From Lachnospiraceae bacterium JLR.KK002 (GTDB lineage: Bacteria > Bacillota > Clostridia > Lachnospirales > Lachnospiraceae): a stretch of 64,000 nt of DNA. Below the pieces are notes generated by a model. The model had not been told where the DNA came from, ran no database searches, and saw only the letters and a program-made list of their open reading frames with translations. The translations under genes and the position numbers were made by a program. The stretch spans positions 2,874,501 to 2,938,500 of the forward strand of contig JAYMNP010000001.1 of assembly GCA_036941025.1 (NCBI GenBank), written 5' to 3'. Below, piece after piece: positions 53,501 to 60,890 of this stretch; the stretch's first letter is position 1; every line of letters begins with the position of its first letter.

Positions 53501-54077
53501 CGTCTTCAAACTCTCCCGGTACGGTTCCCAGGACATTAACTTCATTATCATCACTTACATAACTTGCCAGATGTGTATATCCGGTAGTATTACCCTGCGC
53601 ATCCTTCTGCACCTGGTCTGTTGAGTTCACATAAGCATAATATTTCCCGTTTACCACATAAAGTCCCGTGGTGGGATCCGGCTGTAATCCATCCACTACA
53701 ACAGTTGCGGGTCCGGATAAACGGATCACTGACGGATTTACCATTGAAGCACTGGTATAATAACTTTCCCCGTTCTTGTACAGTGCGTCTCCAAATTTCA
53801 TGGTTTCCAGTGTCTCTTTGGTTCCTGCCACATACACACTGTCACTGACTTTGTTCACATAACTATAAGGCGTCTCATAAGCAGTGCCGGGTGCCAGAAC
53901 ATCCCAGTCCGCTTCTCCCCGGAGTCCAATAACTTTGGACACACCATTCACTGCAGCTTTATCGTCAGTTTCCACTGTCAGATTTTCCGCAGCAAAAGTA
54001 GGAAGCACACTTGTCATGACCATGCTGGCCGCCAGTACAACGGCTGCAACACGTGCTGTCATTCCACTTTTTCTCAT
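50502..54077 (-). CDS. Large secreted protein with fibronectin type III-like repeats
   Basis: An exported protein of 1191 residues. The signal peptide (MTARVAAVVLAASMVMTSVLPTFAAE) is typical. Residues ~30-390 form a Tyr/Asp-rich region I do not recognise. From ~390 to the end about seven FN3-like modules follow, each with a V-x-L-x-W-x-x-V-x-G-A-x-x-Y-x-I-Y-R pattern (for example VKLKWTKVSGVTQYEIYRS, VKVTWKKVSGAAYYKVFRS, and LKVAKVTGAKQYEIYRS). No LPXTG, SLH or choline-binding motif is seen, so anchoring is unknown. The Lys-rich C-terminus could bind wall polymers (inference). It has its own promoter, a 150-nt leader and a terminator. Confidence 0.85.
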   Translation of the reverse strand: MRKSGMTARVAAVVLAASMVMTSVLPTFAAENLTVETDDKAAVNGVSKVIGLRGEADWDVLAPGTAYETPYSYVNKVSDSVYVAGTKETLETMKFGDALYKNGESYYTSASMVNPSVIRLSGPATVVVDGLQPDPTTGLYVVNGKYYAYVNSTDQVQKDAQGNTTGYTHLASYVSDDNEVNVLGTVPGEFEDDYYYAGDMRTAVDAAFGRKLDAARTGYDCYAGTDGKLYRTITDVRTATNPETGKYVVKSVYAYKNNEIALDKKYQQISWNPVTNKTEVDSNGKLLHVGYQIKMNDVDVVSGNVASNNGSLQTIYGGTTYTTPIGYTAAEKNKFEVRAVYYTETENYVADVDYEQQPYEKDAGTTYEIVKTGAWSEPFTYAWSMPSVPAVANLQFTQKSVGKGELSWNAAKEAHGYKIEYVSSNTLVDPAAYGELFDGANSTRVGANTTHYDVTNVANSATDDEYTYYRVCAYVETDDSRLYGTYSNVVAVGLDKRQNTPEIKNLQIEQKMDGSFDLTWDEIDKDATVVIFASQDKKMFDTPEYTYKYLNATGKDAAGNTYSLTDVFGLQDKLAIINKKVDTYRGTGIDRVSSTQLKLEVGKKYYFVVATVDSINHGTDRSAAGKYIANVAKVPGAVNNVSFGFYNDIVTSKTVSATPAINITQPSTKSGKTTVTMYFNKTENVTGYQIYRKNSKGKFKKIATINSAQYADKELKENTIYDYQVRGYYYNPDTKKTAYSDYVYFSAETGNDKFIELNVNKQSKNSVKLKWTKVSGVTQYEIYRSYMTGTSTNYTQKNNSGYGYGDGAYALSNAKWEKIKTITNAKTTSFTDKKLKKGTSYTYRIVATYASGAATRQIWASDSVIMKATAPQNVKLTLSKNNVKVTWDKDTFASKYQIRYKKYDAENRAEKLTWTVKSTKKNYYTIKNIAKGGKIDVQVRAYGDKKWSTYTVTYTKANGELAAAKNVTAKEVTETLADGKTKTTAVKVTWKKVSGAAYYKVFRSTSPVADYNADNKTYYRPDDDNFTLISKESNADETYDNVFYKDYKNVSGSVVGTKATDRARLQTGVTYYYYVAAYSENGTRISKGFNKPASICYKATPVISKVTIKKGKVTLKVAKVTGAKQYEIYRSTKKNKGYEKIGVTKKNKTTYTDTKVKKGKTYYYKVVAVGTNGLKGDFVSAASAAKKVKAK

Positions 54078-54229
54078 AAAAAAACTCCTTTCGTGAAATA
54101 AATAATAGTTTTTTTATCACCTGTGAGCGTTCCTGTAAAGAAGGTGCCATCTTTGAATCCCAAGGGGACGCAGGGATTCATAAAACTTTCATGCTTACTT
54201 CACATTTTCTTCACAAATGACCTTCTCTT

Positions 54230-54258
54230 ATTTTAGTCCCCTTTATATAAAAAGTCAA
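54230..54258 (-). promoter_or_regulatory. Promoter of the FN3-like protein gene
   Basis: TTGACT (54253-54258) and TAAAAT (54230-54235) are 17 bp apart on the minus strand. The leader of about 150 nt contains a stem-loop of TGAATCCC with GGGATTCA (about 54155-54182). The rest of 54078-54391 is AT-rich without a visible gene. Confidence 0.7.
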
Positions 54259-54391
54259 TTGTTGTTTCCATGTTTTTGACTTTTTGTGTAATTTGTACAC
54301 TTTCTACTCCCCCGTTATTTTCAAACGTCTGGTAAGTTTTTCCTGTTATTTTCAGACTATTTCAGTTTTATTTTCCGGCAGATGGAATTTT

Positions 54392-55243
54392 CTATAAAAA
54401 GGGCATGAGGGAATGCAGAGATTTCGTACCCTGTTCTTCCATCAGGCGGGAGGCAATCTGTTTCAGTGTTTCATCATTCAGAAACGGATAGAGACTCACG
54501 CAGTTATCAATGTTCCCCTTTTCCATTGCCCCCAGCACAATCTCTCCCAGAGTTTCTTCCGAAAGAAACGGTGCAAGGGGCGTCAGGCTTTTGGGCTCCG
54601 CCTCTGTGTTCCGGGCAATTTTATCCAGAGTTTCTTCCGAGAGAAAAGGCGCAAGGACTGCCAGTTCTTTCATGCTTCCTTCTGATTCCAGCGCGATTTT
54701 ATCCAGGGCTTTCTCTGAAAGAAAGGGCGCAAGGGCCGCCAGACTGTGCATATCACTCTGAATCCCGTATTTTTCCACCAGTTCTTCCAGATAATCTTCC
54801 TCCAGATAAGGCGCAAGAGCTGTCAGTTCTTTTATGGAAATTTTCTTTTTTTCTTCTCCGGAACCGTCTTCTCCCTGTTCCTCTTTGGATTCCACCACAT
54901 GTTCCACCAGTTTTTTCGTCTGTTCCGGTTTCATCAGAGGCGCCACCTCTGCTATGGTTTCCATTTCTGTTTCCTGTTCTTCCAGAAATGTCTGTTCCGT
55001 CCCGGCAATCACATGTTCCACCAGCTCCGTTTCTTTGGATTTGCCCAGAATTTCATCCACGCTGGTTCCCAGAATCAGAGAGAGCTGAGGCAGTTTGGAG
55101 ATATCCGGCATGGAATTGCCTCTCTCCCAGTTACTTACCGCCTGATAGCTGACGCCCATTTCGTCTGCCAGCTCCATCTGGGTTTTATTTTTTTCTTTTC
55201 TCAATGCTGCAATTTTCTTTCCGACTATTCTTGTATCAAACAT
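54392..55243 (-). CDS. XRE-family HTH regulator with LAPFLSE alpha-solenoid-like repeats
   Basis: A 283-residue regulator. The N-terminal helix-turn-helix is KIAALRKEKNKTQMELADEMGVSYQAVSNWERGNSMPDISKLPQLSLILGTSVDEIL. A Glu-rich linker is followed by five to six repeats of ~27 residues, such as ELTALAPYLEEDYLEELV, SLAALAPFLSEKALDKIA, ELAVLAPFLSEETLDKIA, SLTPLAPFLSEETLGEIV and CVSLYPFLNDETLKQIA, ending in SLHSLMPFL. The regular Leu/Ala/Pro-Phe-Leu spacing suggests a helical-repeat sensor or protein-binding tail. It follows a 59-residue gene by 44 bp. Its target is unknown. Confidence 0.85.
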   Translation of the reverse strand: MFDTRIVGKKIAALRKEKNKTQMELADEMGVSYQAVSNWERGNSMPDISKLPQLSLILGTSVDEILGKSKETELVEHVIAGTEQTFLEEQETEMETIAEVAPLMKPEQTKKLVEHVVESKEEQGEDGSGEEKKKISIKELTALAPYLEEDYLEELVEKYGIQSDMHSLAALAPFLSEKALDKIALESEGSMKELAVLAPFLSEETLDKIARNTEAEPKSLTPLAPFLSEETLGEIVLGAMEKGNIDNCVSLYPFLNDETLKQIASRLMEEQGTKSLHSLMPFL

Positions 55244-55287
55244 AATTTTTCTCCTTTTCTCTCTTTCTCAGTTCAGGCAATTGCCTG

Positions 55288-55467
55288 CTATCTCAGTAAC
55301 TGTTTCATCCGTTCCAGTTCCACTCCCGCAGTATGCCGCATGGTTCTGATGGATTCCTGTTCTGACACATTGTAATAAGCAATGCCCGTATCTTCTGTTA
55401 TCATACCATGAATGGAATTTTTTGCCATACCTTTTCCAAATTTCCTGTTTAACGGTATTTTCTTCAT
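55288..55467 (-). CDS. Small basic protein upstream of the HTH-repeat regulator
   Basis: I do not recognise this 59-residue protein (MKKIPLNRKFGKGMAKNSIHGMITEDTG...). It is basic at the N-terminus and helical at the C-terminus (ESIRTMRHTAGVELERMKQLL). AAAGGAGG is five bases before the ATG at 55467, a very good ribosome site, so it is likely real. It lies 44 bp before the HTH-repeat gene and downstream of the RloAB terminator. It may form a unit with the regulator. Confidence 0.6.
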   Translation of the reverse strand: MKKIPLNRKFGKGMAKNSIHGMITEDTGIAYYNVSEQESIRTMRHTAGVELERMKQLLR

Positions 55468-55576
55468 CTTTTCCTCCTTTGAGACCTGTTTCTCTGCTGC
55501 TGAATCCATACTACCAAAACTGCGGGAATCCGGACAGCAAGCGGTGGTTGAGTATGCTCAAGGGGTGGTTGAAAAA

Positions 55577-55620
55577 CAGCAGGCCTGCCTGTTCCCGGTT
55601 CCGGGACAGACTGCCTGCTG
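55577..55620 (-). terminator. Terminator of the RloAB operon
   Basis: CAGCAGG pairs with CCTGCTG, enclosing an inner CTGTTCCCGG/CCGGGACAG stem; TTTTTC follows on the minus strand, 20 bp after the rloB stop. Confidence 0.75.
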
Positions 55621-55639
55621 CAGTATTATCCTGTTAAAA

Positions 55640-56320
55640 TTATTCTTCCTCCAGATATCGTTTCAGTTCTTTCACCAGTTTGTAAACCGTTGTACCAGGA
55701 TCATATTCCGAGGGTTTCTTTCCGCTCTTTTCATACCCGGCCATCTGTTTTTCCGCATTTGCTATTGCGGTATCCACACCATCCTTTACCAACTGGTAAA
55801 TATGGGTATCATTTTTCCTGTATTTTCCTCCTCCGATTTTATATTTCCTGAAAATTTCATCCAGCTTTGCCCGCCATTCATCCCGATGAAGGGCCGAATC
55901 ACTGTAACAGAAATGCAGATATAACCAGTATTCAAAGGATTGATTGCTCCATGCAATCTTATATCCTTTTTCTTCTCCTGTACTTATGGCCTGGTCAAAA
56001 TCCCGGAAATCGTCTTTATCAAAAACCACCCATACATTCTGATAGATAATCCGGGCTTCTTTTACAAGCCGGTCAGTAATTTCTATCAGCTTCCCTGTTC
56101 CGCAGCCTTCTCCCCGAATCTCAATCACCGGCGCCTCCACCACTTCAATATTTCCGCCTGTTTTTTCTTTTATCAGTTGCTGCATTCCTTTAAAGTATAA
56201 GGGCTCCGTTCTCTTTCCTTCCGTTACAATCAGAAAAGAATTGGCTTTCGGTTTCCTGTATTCGTGCTTTCTCTGCTTTCTGGCCGCCCTGCGCTTTTTA
56301 AAAATATCATCTGTCCCCAC
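55640..56320 (-). CDS. rloB: RloB-family protein (TOPRIM-like, abortive-infection type)
   Basis: A 226-residue RloB-domain protein. The TOPRIM-like pattern is visible: SFLIVTEGKRTEPLYFKGM with the conserved Glu, NVWVVFDKDDFRDFDQA with the Asp-x-Asp pair, and IAWSNQSFEYWLYLHF. This is the metal-binding layout of small nucleases related to OLD and AriB. The start is GTG with GAGGGGG six bases upstream. It lies 1 bp from the end of rloA and is followed by a terminator, so the pair forms a closed two-gene operon of the kind linked to phage defence (AbiL/RloAB). Confidence 0.85.
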   Translation of the reverse strand: MGTDDIFKKRRAARKQRKHEYRKPKANSFLIVTEGKRTEPLYFKGMQQLIKEKTGGNIEVVEAPVIEIRGEGCGTGKLIEITDRLVKEARIIYQNVWVVFDKDDFRDFDQAISTGEEKGYKIAWSNQSFEYWLYLHFCYSDSALHRDEWRAKLDEIFRKYKIGGGKYRKNDTHIYQLVKDGVDTAIANAEKQMAGYEKSGKKPSEYDPGTTVYKLVKELKRYLEEE

Positions 56321-56321
56321 T

Positions 56322-57512
56322 TCATTCCCCCTCTTTCATTTCGAATTCTTTCAGAAGGGGAATCCCGCCATATACGCCGGCCAGATAATCTTTCTCAAAG
56401 GAAGCGTCTGATCTGACCTTAAAATCAGATAATGCCAGCAGCGTCGAATATCCGTATTCATCCTTCTGGACAAACCAGATCTGATCTCTCCGGAAAAACT
56501 TACGGTCCATCAGCGTTGTATCATGAGTGGTATAAATCAGTTGTGCAGTGGAATTCTGCTCATAAAATAAATCTACAATAAATTTCAGCAGCAAAGGATG
56601 CAGCTTTATATTGAGTTCATCCACAAACATCGCATAATTATGCAAAATCACCCTGCGGGCGTATATAAAAATCATGATACTCCTTATGGTTCCTTCCGAT
56701 TCAGAAAAAAGATTCAGCGTGTAATCCTCCCCATCCTTTCCTCTGTGCGTGGTATAAAAATTAATGTTTTTTCCTTCTTCTTCATAAACAATATCTTTTA
56801 TTCCCGTGTCAATGGCAGTTAAAAATTCCACCAGTTTTTCTTTCTCTTTGTCAATCATTTCCGGAAGGCGCTTTTTCAGCATTCCCGTGTCTTCCCAGAG
56901 ACTGTCAGAAGCCACCAGGATATTAATAATTCCCATATACGCCGTTCTGAAAATTCCTGTTTTGAGTTTCAGTTTGTTAAAAAAAGAAAGCACCAGCGCG
57001 TCAGCCGGAATCTGTTCTTTGTATACATCGCATTCCTTTCTGACCACCGGTCCGAACACCACATCTTCTTCTGTCCGCTCAAAAACAGTTATCTGCCTGT
57101 TGGTTTTCAGACTTTTTCGATACAGCCATTCTGCCGCAATGAAATCCGCATTATATTCAAATCCATAAGTATACTCAAATCCATCCAGAATCACCACAAT
57201 CTGAAATTCTGAATTTTCCTCATCATCTTCAAAAGAAAATGGAAAATAATACTTGTCAATCGCTGTCTCTCCATTCTCCACATTATTGAAGGAGCCAAAA
57301 ATAATATTTTTAAAATACACCATGGCAAGATGAAGATTTGATTTCCCGCTTGCATTGGCACCGTAAATCGCCGCTACTCTGAGAAATTTTTCTTTTGTCC
57401 CATTATCAATCAAATTGCATTCATGTTCTTTATAGGCATTAATAGCTGTCATGTCCAAAATGGTTTCTTCTTTAAAAGACAGTACATTTCTTACCATAAA
57501 CTGCACCAGCAT
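56322..57512 (-). CDS. rloA: RloA-family AAA ATPase (defence-associated)
   Basis: A 396-residue SMC/RecF-like ATPase of the AAA_15/21 kind. Near the N-terminus are VRNVLSFKEETILDM, which is typical, and the P-loop AAIYGANASGKSNLHLAM. The C-terminal part has a signature-like segment (LFSESEGTIRSIMIFIYARR), the Walker B-like MFVDELNIKLHPLLLKFIVDLF, and the TAQLIYTTHDTTLMD switch. Position 1 bp before rloB and the order ATPase-TOPRIM match the RloAB/AbiL-type and PARIS-like defence systems. Such ATPases sense a phage protein and release the nuclease partner (family knowledge). AAGGAGGTGG precedes the start. Confidence 0.88.
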   Translation of the reverse strand: MLVQFMVRNVLSFKEETILDMTAINAYKEHECNLIDNGTKEKFLRVAAIYGANASGKSNLHLAMVYFKNIIFGSFNNVENGETAIDKYYFPFSFEDDEENSEFQIVVILDGFEYTYGFEYNADFIAAEWLYRKSLKTNRQITVFERTEEDVVFGPVVRKECDVYKEQIPADALVLSFFNKLKLKTGIFRTAYMGIINILVASDSLWEDTGMLKKRLPEMIDKEKEKLVEFLTAIDTGIKDIVYEEEGKNINFYTTHRGKDGEDYTLNLFSESEGTIRSIMIFIYARRVILHNYAMFVDELNIKLHPLLLKFIVDLFYEQNSTAQLIYTTHDTTLMDRKFFRRDQIWFVQKDEYGYSTLLALSDFKVRSDASFEKDYLAGVYGGIPLLKEFEMKEGE

Positions 57513-57534
57513 ATTTCCACCTCCTTTTCTTTAT

Positions 57535-57563
57535 AATATACTTATTTTCGGAATCTATGTCAA
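57535..57563 (-). promoter_or_regulatory. Promoter of the RloAB operon
   Basis: TTGACA (57558-57563) and TATATT (57535-57540) are 17 bp apart on the minus strand, 22 bp before the start, so the leader is very short. Nothing like an operator palindrome is seen. Confidence 0.75.
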
Positions 57564-57589
57564 TTATTTTGAGATTTTTCCACAATATT

Positions 57590-58084
57590 TCACTCTCTGT
57601 TCAGTTTTTCCAGTCGTCTGACCAACACAGCCGCCAGCAGGCCAATCAACGCTCCGGCAATGGTTCCGGACAGCACCAGCACCGGCAGATAATACAGAAG
57701 CCTGGCATTTTCCACCACAGCAGCAGCAGCCAGAATCTGTCCCAGGTTGTGAAACACTCCCCCCAGTACGCTGACCCCCGTTACAGAAAACAGTTTCAGT
57801 TTCCGGGCGCCTGTCATCACCAGCAGGCTGAGCGCACCTCCCGCAAAGCTGTATATCATACCGGCAGGATTTCCAAAGGTAAGGCCCGTCAGCAGAATCC
57901 GAATCAGGGACAGGGTACAGGCTTCCCGGATTCCCATAATATACAGGGCCACAATGGTCACCAGATTAGCCAGTCCCAGTTTGACTCCGGGAATGCCCAC
58001 ATTGACAGGAATCAGAAATTCTATATAGGAAAATACAAAGGCCAGCGCTGTGAGCATTCCCATATATGCCGCTTTTTTTGCCAT
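57590..58084 (-). CDS. Gx transporter family membrane protein (EetB-like)
   Basis: A 164-residue membrane protein with about five helices (AAYMGMLTALAFVFSYIEFLIP, LANLVTIVALYIMG, LIRILLTGLTFGNPAGMIYSFAGGALSLLVMTGARK, and so on), of the Gx/heptaprenyl diphosphate synthase component I family. The motif PGVKLGLANLVTIVALY is the hallmark. The start at 58084 has AGAGGAG upstream; 58120 is rejected. It follows the NusG-domain-II and ApbE-like genes on the same strand. The three resemble eetB, eetA and fmnB of the Listeria electron-transfer locus. Confidence 0.85.
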   Translation of the reverse strand: MAKKAAYMGMLTALAFVFSYIEFLIPVNVGIPGVKLGLANLVTIVALYIMGIREACTLSLIRILLTGLTFGNPAGMIYSFAGGALSLLVMTGARKLKLFSVTGVSVLGGVFHNLGQILAAAAVVENARLLYYLPVLVLSGTIAGALIGLLAAVLVRRLEKLNRE

Positions 58085-58128
58085 GATTTTCTCCTCTCTG
58101 TCTGATGAAATACCAGTCAATCGGGAAA

Positions 58129-58503
58129 CTATCTGGTGGCGGCGTCCAGCTCCGCCTCCCCGCTGTTTTCAATCTCCACCACAACCCTGTTGGGCAGGCA
58201 CACCAGGCTTTCCCCCAGGTGTTTCACCGGACGGTGATTTACACATATTTTATCGGGACAGGAAGCCTCTGTGATATCTGCTTTCCCGTCTTTGACTTCC
58301 AGCAGGTTGTAATTCCCGTTTTCTGCAGGTATTTCCAGGGACAGCTCCTGACTCAGGGGATAACGTCCCTGTTCCACGCCGTCCAGATAGACCACCGCTT
58401 CTCCATCTTCGGTATTTCCGGCAGAATACAGGTAAATCCCTCCAAAGGACGCCAGTGCCAGAACCAGAATTACCACAATTAAAACTACATCATTTTTCTT
58501 CAT
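58129..58503 (-). CDS. NusG domain II membrane protein (EetA-like)
   Basis: A 124-residue protein with one N-terminal membrane helix (DVVLIVVILVLALASFGGIYLY) and an external NusG-domain-II-like beta domain: EDGEAVVYLDGVEQGRYPLSQE, NYNLLEVKDGKADITEASCPDKICVNHRPVKHLGESLVCLPNRVVVEI, the family motif with two Cys. The start at 58503 gives it a helix right at the N-terminus; an open frame back to 58734 overlaps apbE and is rejected. It overlaps the apbE stop by 14 bp. EetA-like function (electron transfer from quinones) is inferred from the neighbours. Confidence 0.85.
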   Translation of the reverse strand: MKKNDVVLIVVILVLALASFGGIYLYSAGNTEDGEAVVYLDGVEQGRYPLSQELSLEIPAENGNYNLLEVKDGKADITEASCPDKICVNHRPVKHLGESLVCLPNRVVVEIENSGEAELDAATR

Positions 58504-59545
58504 GAAATCCAAATCCGCCGGAACAGCGAATCCCTCCGTCTTCCAGAATCCACAGTGCTTCCACCCCCGGCACCGATTCCACAAGGGCAAGCCCTTCCTG
58601 GAATTCCATATTAAACAATGCGGTAGACCAGGCGTCCGCCAGACCGGAATCTTCTGCCAGTACGGATACCAGGGGAAAATGCTCCGGGGGCATTCCCGTA
58701 TCCGGGTCAATAATATGACAGTACCGTTTTCCATCTACCACATAAAACCGCTGGTAGTCTCCGCTGGTTACTACAGAGGCTCCGGACAGTTCCAGGGTTC
58801 CCACATAGCTCTTATCACTCTCCAAATCAGGATTCTCAATTCCCACCTGCCAGGGCGTCCCGTCGGGTTTACTGCCCACTGCACACACATTGCCGCCCAC
58901 GCTGAGCAGCAGATGTTCCATTCCAGCTTCTTTTGCATATTCCGCCAGGCGCTGCACTGCATAACCTTTTCCAATGCTCCCCACATCCAGAGACATTTCT
59001 CCGTCTTCCAGAAATACGGTAGAATCTTTCTCATTTATCACCAGTCGGGAAATATCCGTATGCTGTCCACGCTCGTTCCGCAAATTCTCCGGGGGCAATT
59101 GGGCATGTTCCGGCTCTGCCAGTCCCTGTTCCCGGTATTCATGCCACAGAGACAGCACGCTTCCATACGCAATGTTGATTTTCCCATCTGTCTTCTGATA
59201 CATATCCACGCCAAGTTTCAGCATATTTATTAATTCCTGATTTACTTTTACAGCCTCTTTTCCTGCAGCGTCATTGATGGTTTTCACATTGTTGATTCCA
59301 TCGTAACTGTGATAGATGTCAAACAGCTCATGATAATACCGGAGCTTTTCCTGCAACTGTCCGGCCTGTTTCTCAAATGCTTCCTGACTTTCTGCATACC
59401 CGGTAATCACCGTCACCGTATCGAAACTGTCAAAAAAAGTAGTTTCATACCGTTTCAGTTCACTGCTCCGCTCCTGTATCAGCACTATTCCTGCCAGCAA
59501 TGCAACAGCCAGCAGAAGAATTCCCGCACTGTATGTCTTTTTCAT
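58490..59545 (-). CDS. apbE: FAD:protein FMN transferase (ApbE family)
   Basis: ApbE links FMN to Thr/Ser of extracellular flavoproteins. The 351-residue product from 59545 has one N-terminal membrane helix or signal anchor (YSAGILLLAVALLAGIVLI). It then shows FDSFDTVTVITGY, INIAYGSVLSLWHEYR, SLDVGSIGKGYAVQRL, LLSVGGNVCAVG, CHIIDPDTGMPP, and the flavin/Mg-binding SGLADAWSTALFNM. GGTGAGG precedes the ATG. It heads a three-gene unit with NusG-II and Gx proteins. A flavinylated acceptor with an FMN-binding domain should exist elsewhere, as none is in the window. Confidence 0.93.
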   Translation of the reverse strand: MKKTYSAGILLLAVALLAGIVLIQERSSELKRYETTFFDSFDTVTVITGYAESQEAFEKQAGQLQEKLRYYHELFDIYHSYDGINNVKTINDAAGKEAVKVNQELINMLKLGVDMYQKTDGKINIAYGSVLSLWHEYREQGLAEPEHAQLPPENLRNERGQHTDISRLVINEKDSTVFLEDGEMSLDVGSIGKGYAVQRLAEYAKEAGMEHLLLSVGGNVCAVGSKPDGTPWQVGIENPDLESDKSYVGTLELSGASVVTSGDYQRFYVVDGKRYCHIIDPDTGMPPEHFPLVSVLAEDSGLADAWSTALFNMEFQEGLALVESVPGVEALWILEDGGIRCSGGFGFHEEK

Positions 59546-59564
59546 GTTCCTCACCTTTTACAAA

Positions 59565-59597
59565 GGCTGCCGCATGAAAGATTTCAATGCGGCAGCC
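59565..59597 (-). terminator. Hairpin after the PrsA-like gene
   Basis: GGCTGCCGCAT (59565-59575) pairs with ATGCGGCAGCC (59587-59597), with only a short T-run on the minus strand. It probably ends most transcripts of the lipoprotein gene before apbE. Confidence 0.6.
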
Positions 59598-59619
59598 CTC
59601 TGTTTACCGTCTGCTCTGC

Positions 59620-60798
59620 TTACAGATTCTCTGTATTTTCACCGGATGCTGCGTCATCCTCATTTCCGCCGGATTCCGGGTTCTCTGCATTTTCCTCGGA
59701 ACCTGTATTCTCCGTATTCTCCGTATTTTCCGTATTATCTGCATTTTCCTCGGAACCTGCACTGTCCGCGTTTTCTTCAGATTCCTGGGGTTCTTCCTGC
59801 TTCATGGTGAACAGGTCGTCGAATTTCACCTTTGCCCATTCTTTCTCATTCAGTTCAAATTTTGCGGCTTCTTTATACTTGTCGCATACCTCTTTGTAAT
59901 GGTCATTTTTACGCTCAGTGACAATCTCGTCCTTTTTCTTTTCCGTAGCTTCTTCATCAAAGGTGCTGTCCATGCGGGCCACATAAAATGCTTCCTCTCC
60001 CGTGATAACGCCGGTCAGCTCTCCCTCTTTCAGCTTGTCCGCAGCTTCTGTCAGCACTTTTTCCAGAGATTCATCGTCCGCACCATAAGAGCTCTCTGAA
60101 ACAGTATAGCCTGCCTTTTCCGCTGCCGCTTTAAAATCTTCTCCGGCGGAAGCAGCAAAGGTTTCCACCTCTTTTTTCAGATTTTCTTTTTCTTCCTCCG
60201 TATAATCTCTGGAATTCCCCTCTTCGTCTGTGGTTGACTTATTATTTACTTTTACATAGCTGATGGTTTTCTGAGCCGCTTCTTCATCAGAAACTTCCGT
60301 ATCCACCTCTGCGTCTATGGCTTTCCGCATTTTCGTCTGAATGGTATTGAGCCGAAGCATTTCCTTTACATATTCCTGCGTAGCTCCCATCTGTTTCATG
60401 GCTTTCTCACTGTTGTCTTCCAGAAACTGTCTGGCTGCTTCTTCCATTTTGGCCAGTTCTTCTTCTGTAATCTCCACATTGTAATCTTTCATATGGTCTT
60501 CCAGCAGATACAGCGTCTCAATATTGTCCGCCACATTTTTCTTAACGGAAGTCTCCATGTCCGTCCCTTCGCCGAATAAATCCTGAGACCACATATCCGT
60601 GCCGAACATACCGGAAAACTGACCGTCGTAAACGGCCTGCTGATACCTTGCCATAAAATTCATAAATCCAAGGGAGATTTCCTCCCCGTCCAGAGTTGCA
60701 CCTGCTTTCTTTTCGTCTATGGTGTTCCCGCAGCCTGCCAGAACAGAAATTCCCATTGCCGCCGCCAGTAACAGAGATATGATTTTCTTTCCTTTCAT
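59620..60798 (-). CDS. PrsA/SurA-like lipoprotein foldase
   Basis: A 392-residue lipoprotein. The signal peptide IISLLLAAAMGISVLAGCG has the lipidated Cys. Residues ~35-180 match a SurA N-terminal domain (AGATLDGEEISLGFMNFMARYQQAVYD, NIETLYLLEDHMKDYNVEITEEELAKMEEAARQFLE), and a divergent peptidyl-prolyl isomerase-like region follows (~185-300). The C-terminus is a disordered acidic tail with an ENTENTEN repeat and SEENA units, of unknown role. It probably folds exported proteins at the membrane surface. Its promoter is at 60891. Confidence 0.82.
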   Translation of the reverse strand: MKGKKIISLLLAAAMGISVLAGCGNTIDEKKAGATLDGEEISLGFMNFMARYQQAVYDGQFSGMFGTDMWSQDLFGEGTDMETSVKKNVADNIETLYLLEDHMKDYNVEITEEELAKMEEAARQFLEDNSEKAMKQMGATQEYVKEMLRLNTIQTKMRKAIDAEVDTEVSDEEAAQKTISYVKVNNKSTTDEEGNSRDYTEEEKENLKKEVETFAASAGEDFKAAAEKAGYTVSESSYGADDESLEKVLTEAADKLKEGELTGVITGEEAFYVARMDSTFDEEATEKKKDEIVTERKNDHYKEVCDKYKEAAKFELNEKEWAKVKFDDLFTMKQEEPQESEENADSAGSEENADNTENTENTENTGSEENAENPESGGNEDDAASGENTENL

Positions 60799-60890
60799 AA
60801 CATCCTCCTGTGTATTCTTTCACCGTACTGATTCCCGTACGATATCATAACTTTACCTGAAATCCGAATCTGTTCAGGCACACTGCTGAT

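Noticed and set aside
54078..54229. Cyclic di-GMP or other riboswitch in the leader of the FN3-like gene
   Set aside because: Only one simple stem-loop is visible; the conserved bases of GEMM-I or c-di-GMP-II classes are not found.
58504..58734. N-terminal extension of the NusG-domain-II protein
   Set aside because: It overlaps apbE by over 200 bp in another frame; the ATG at 58503 puts the membrane helix at the N-terminus as expected.
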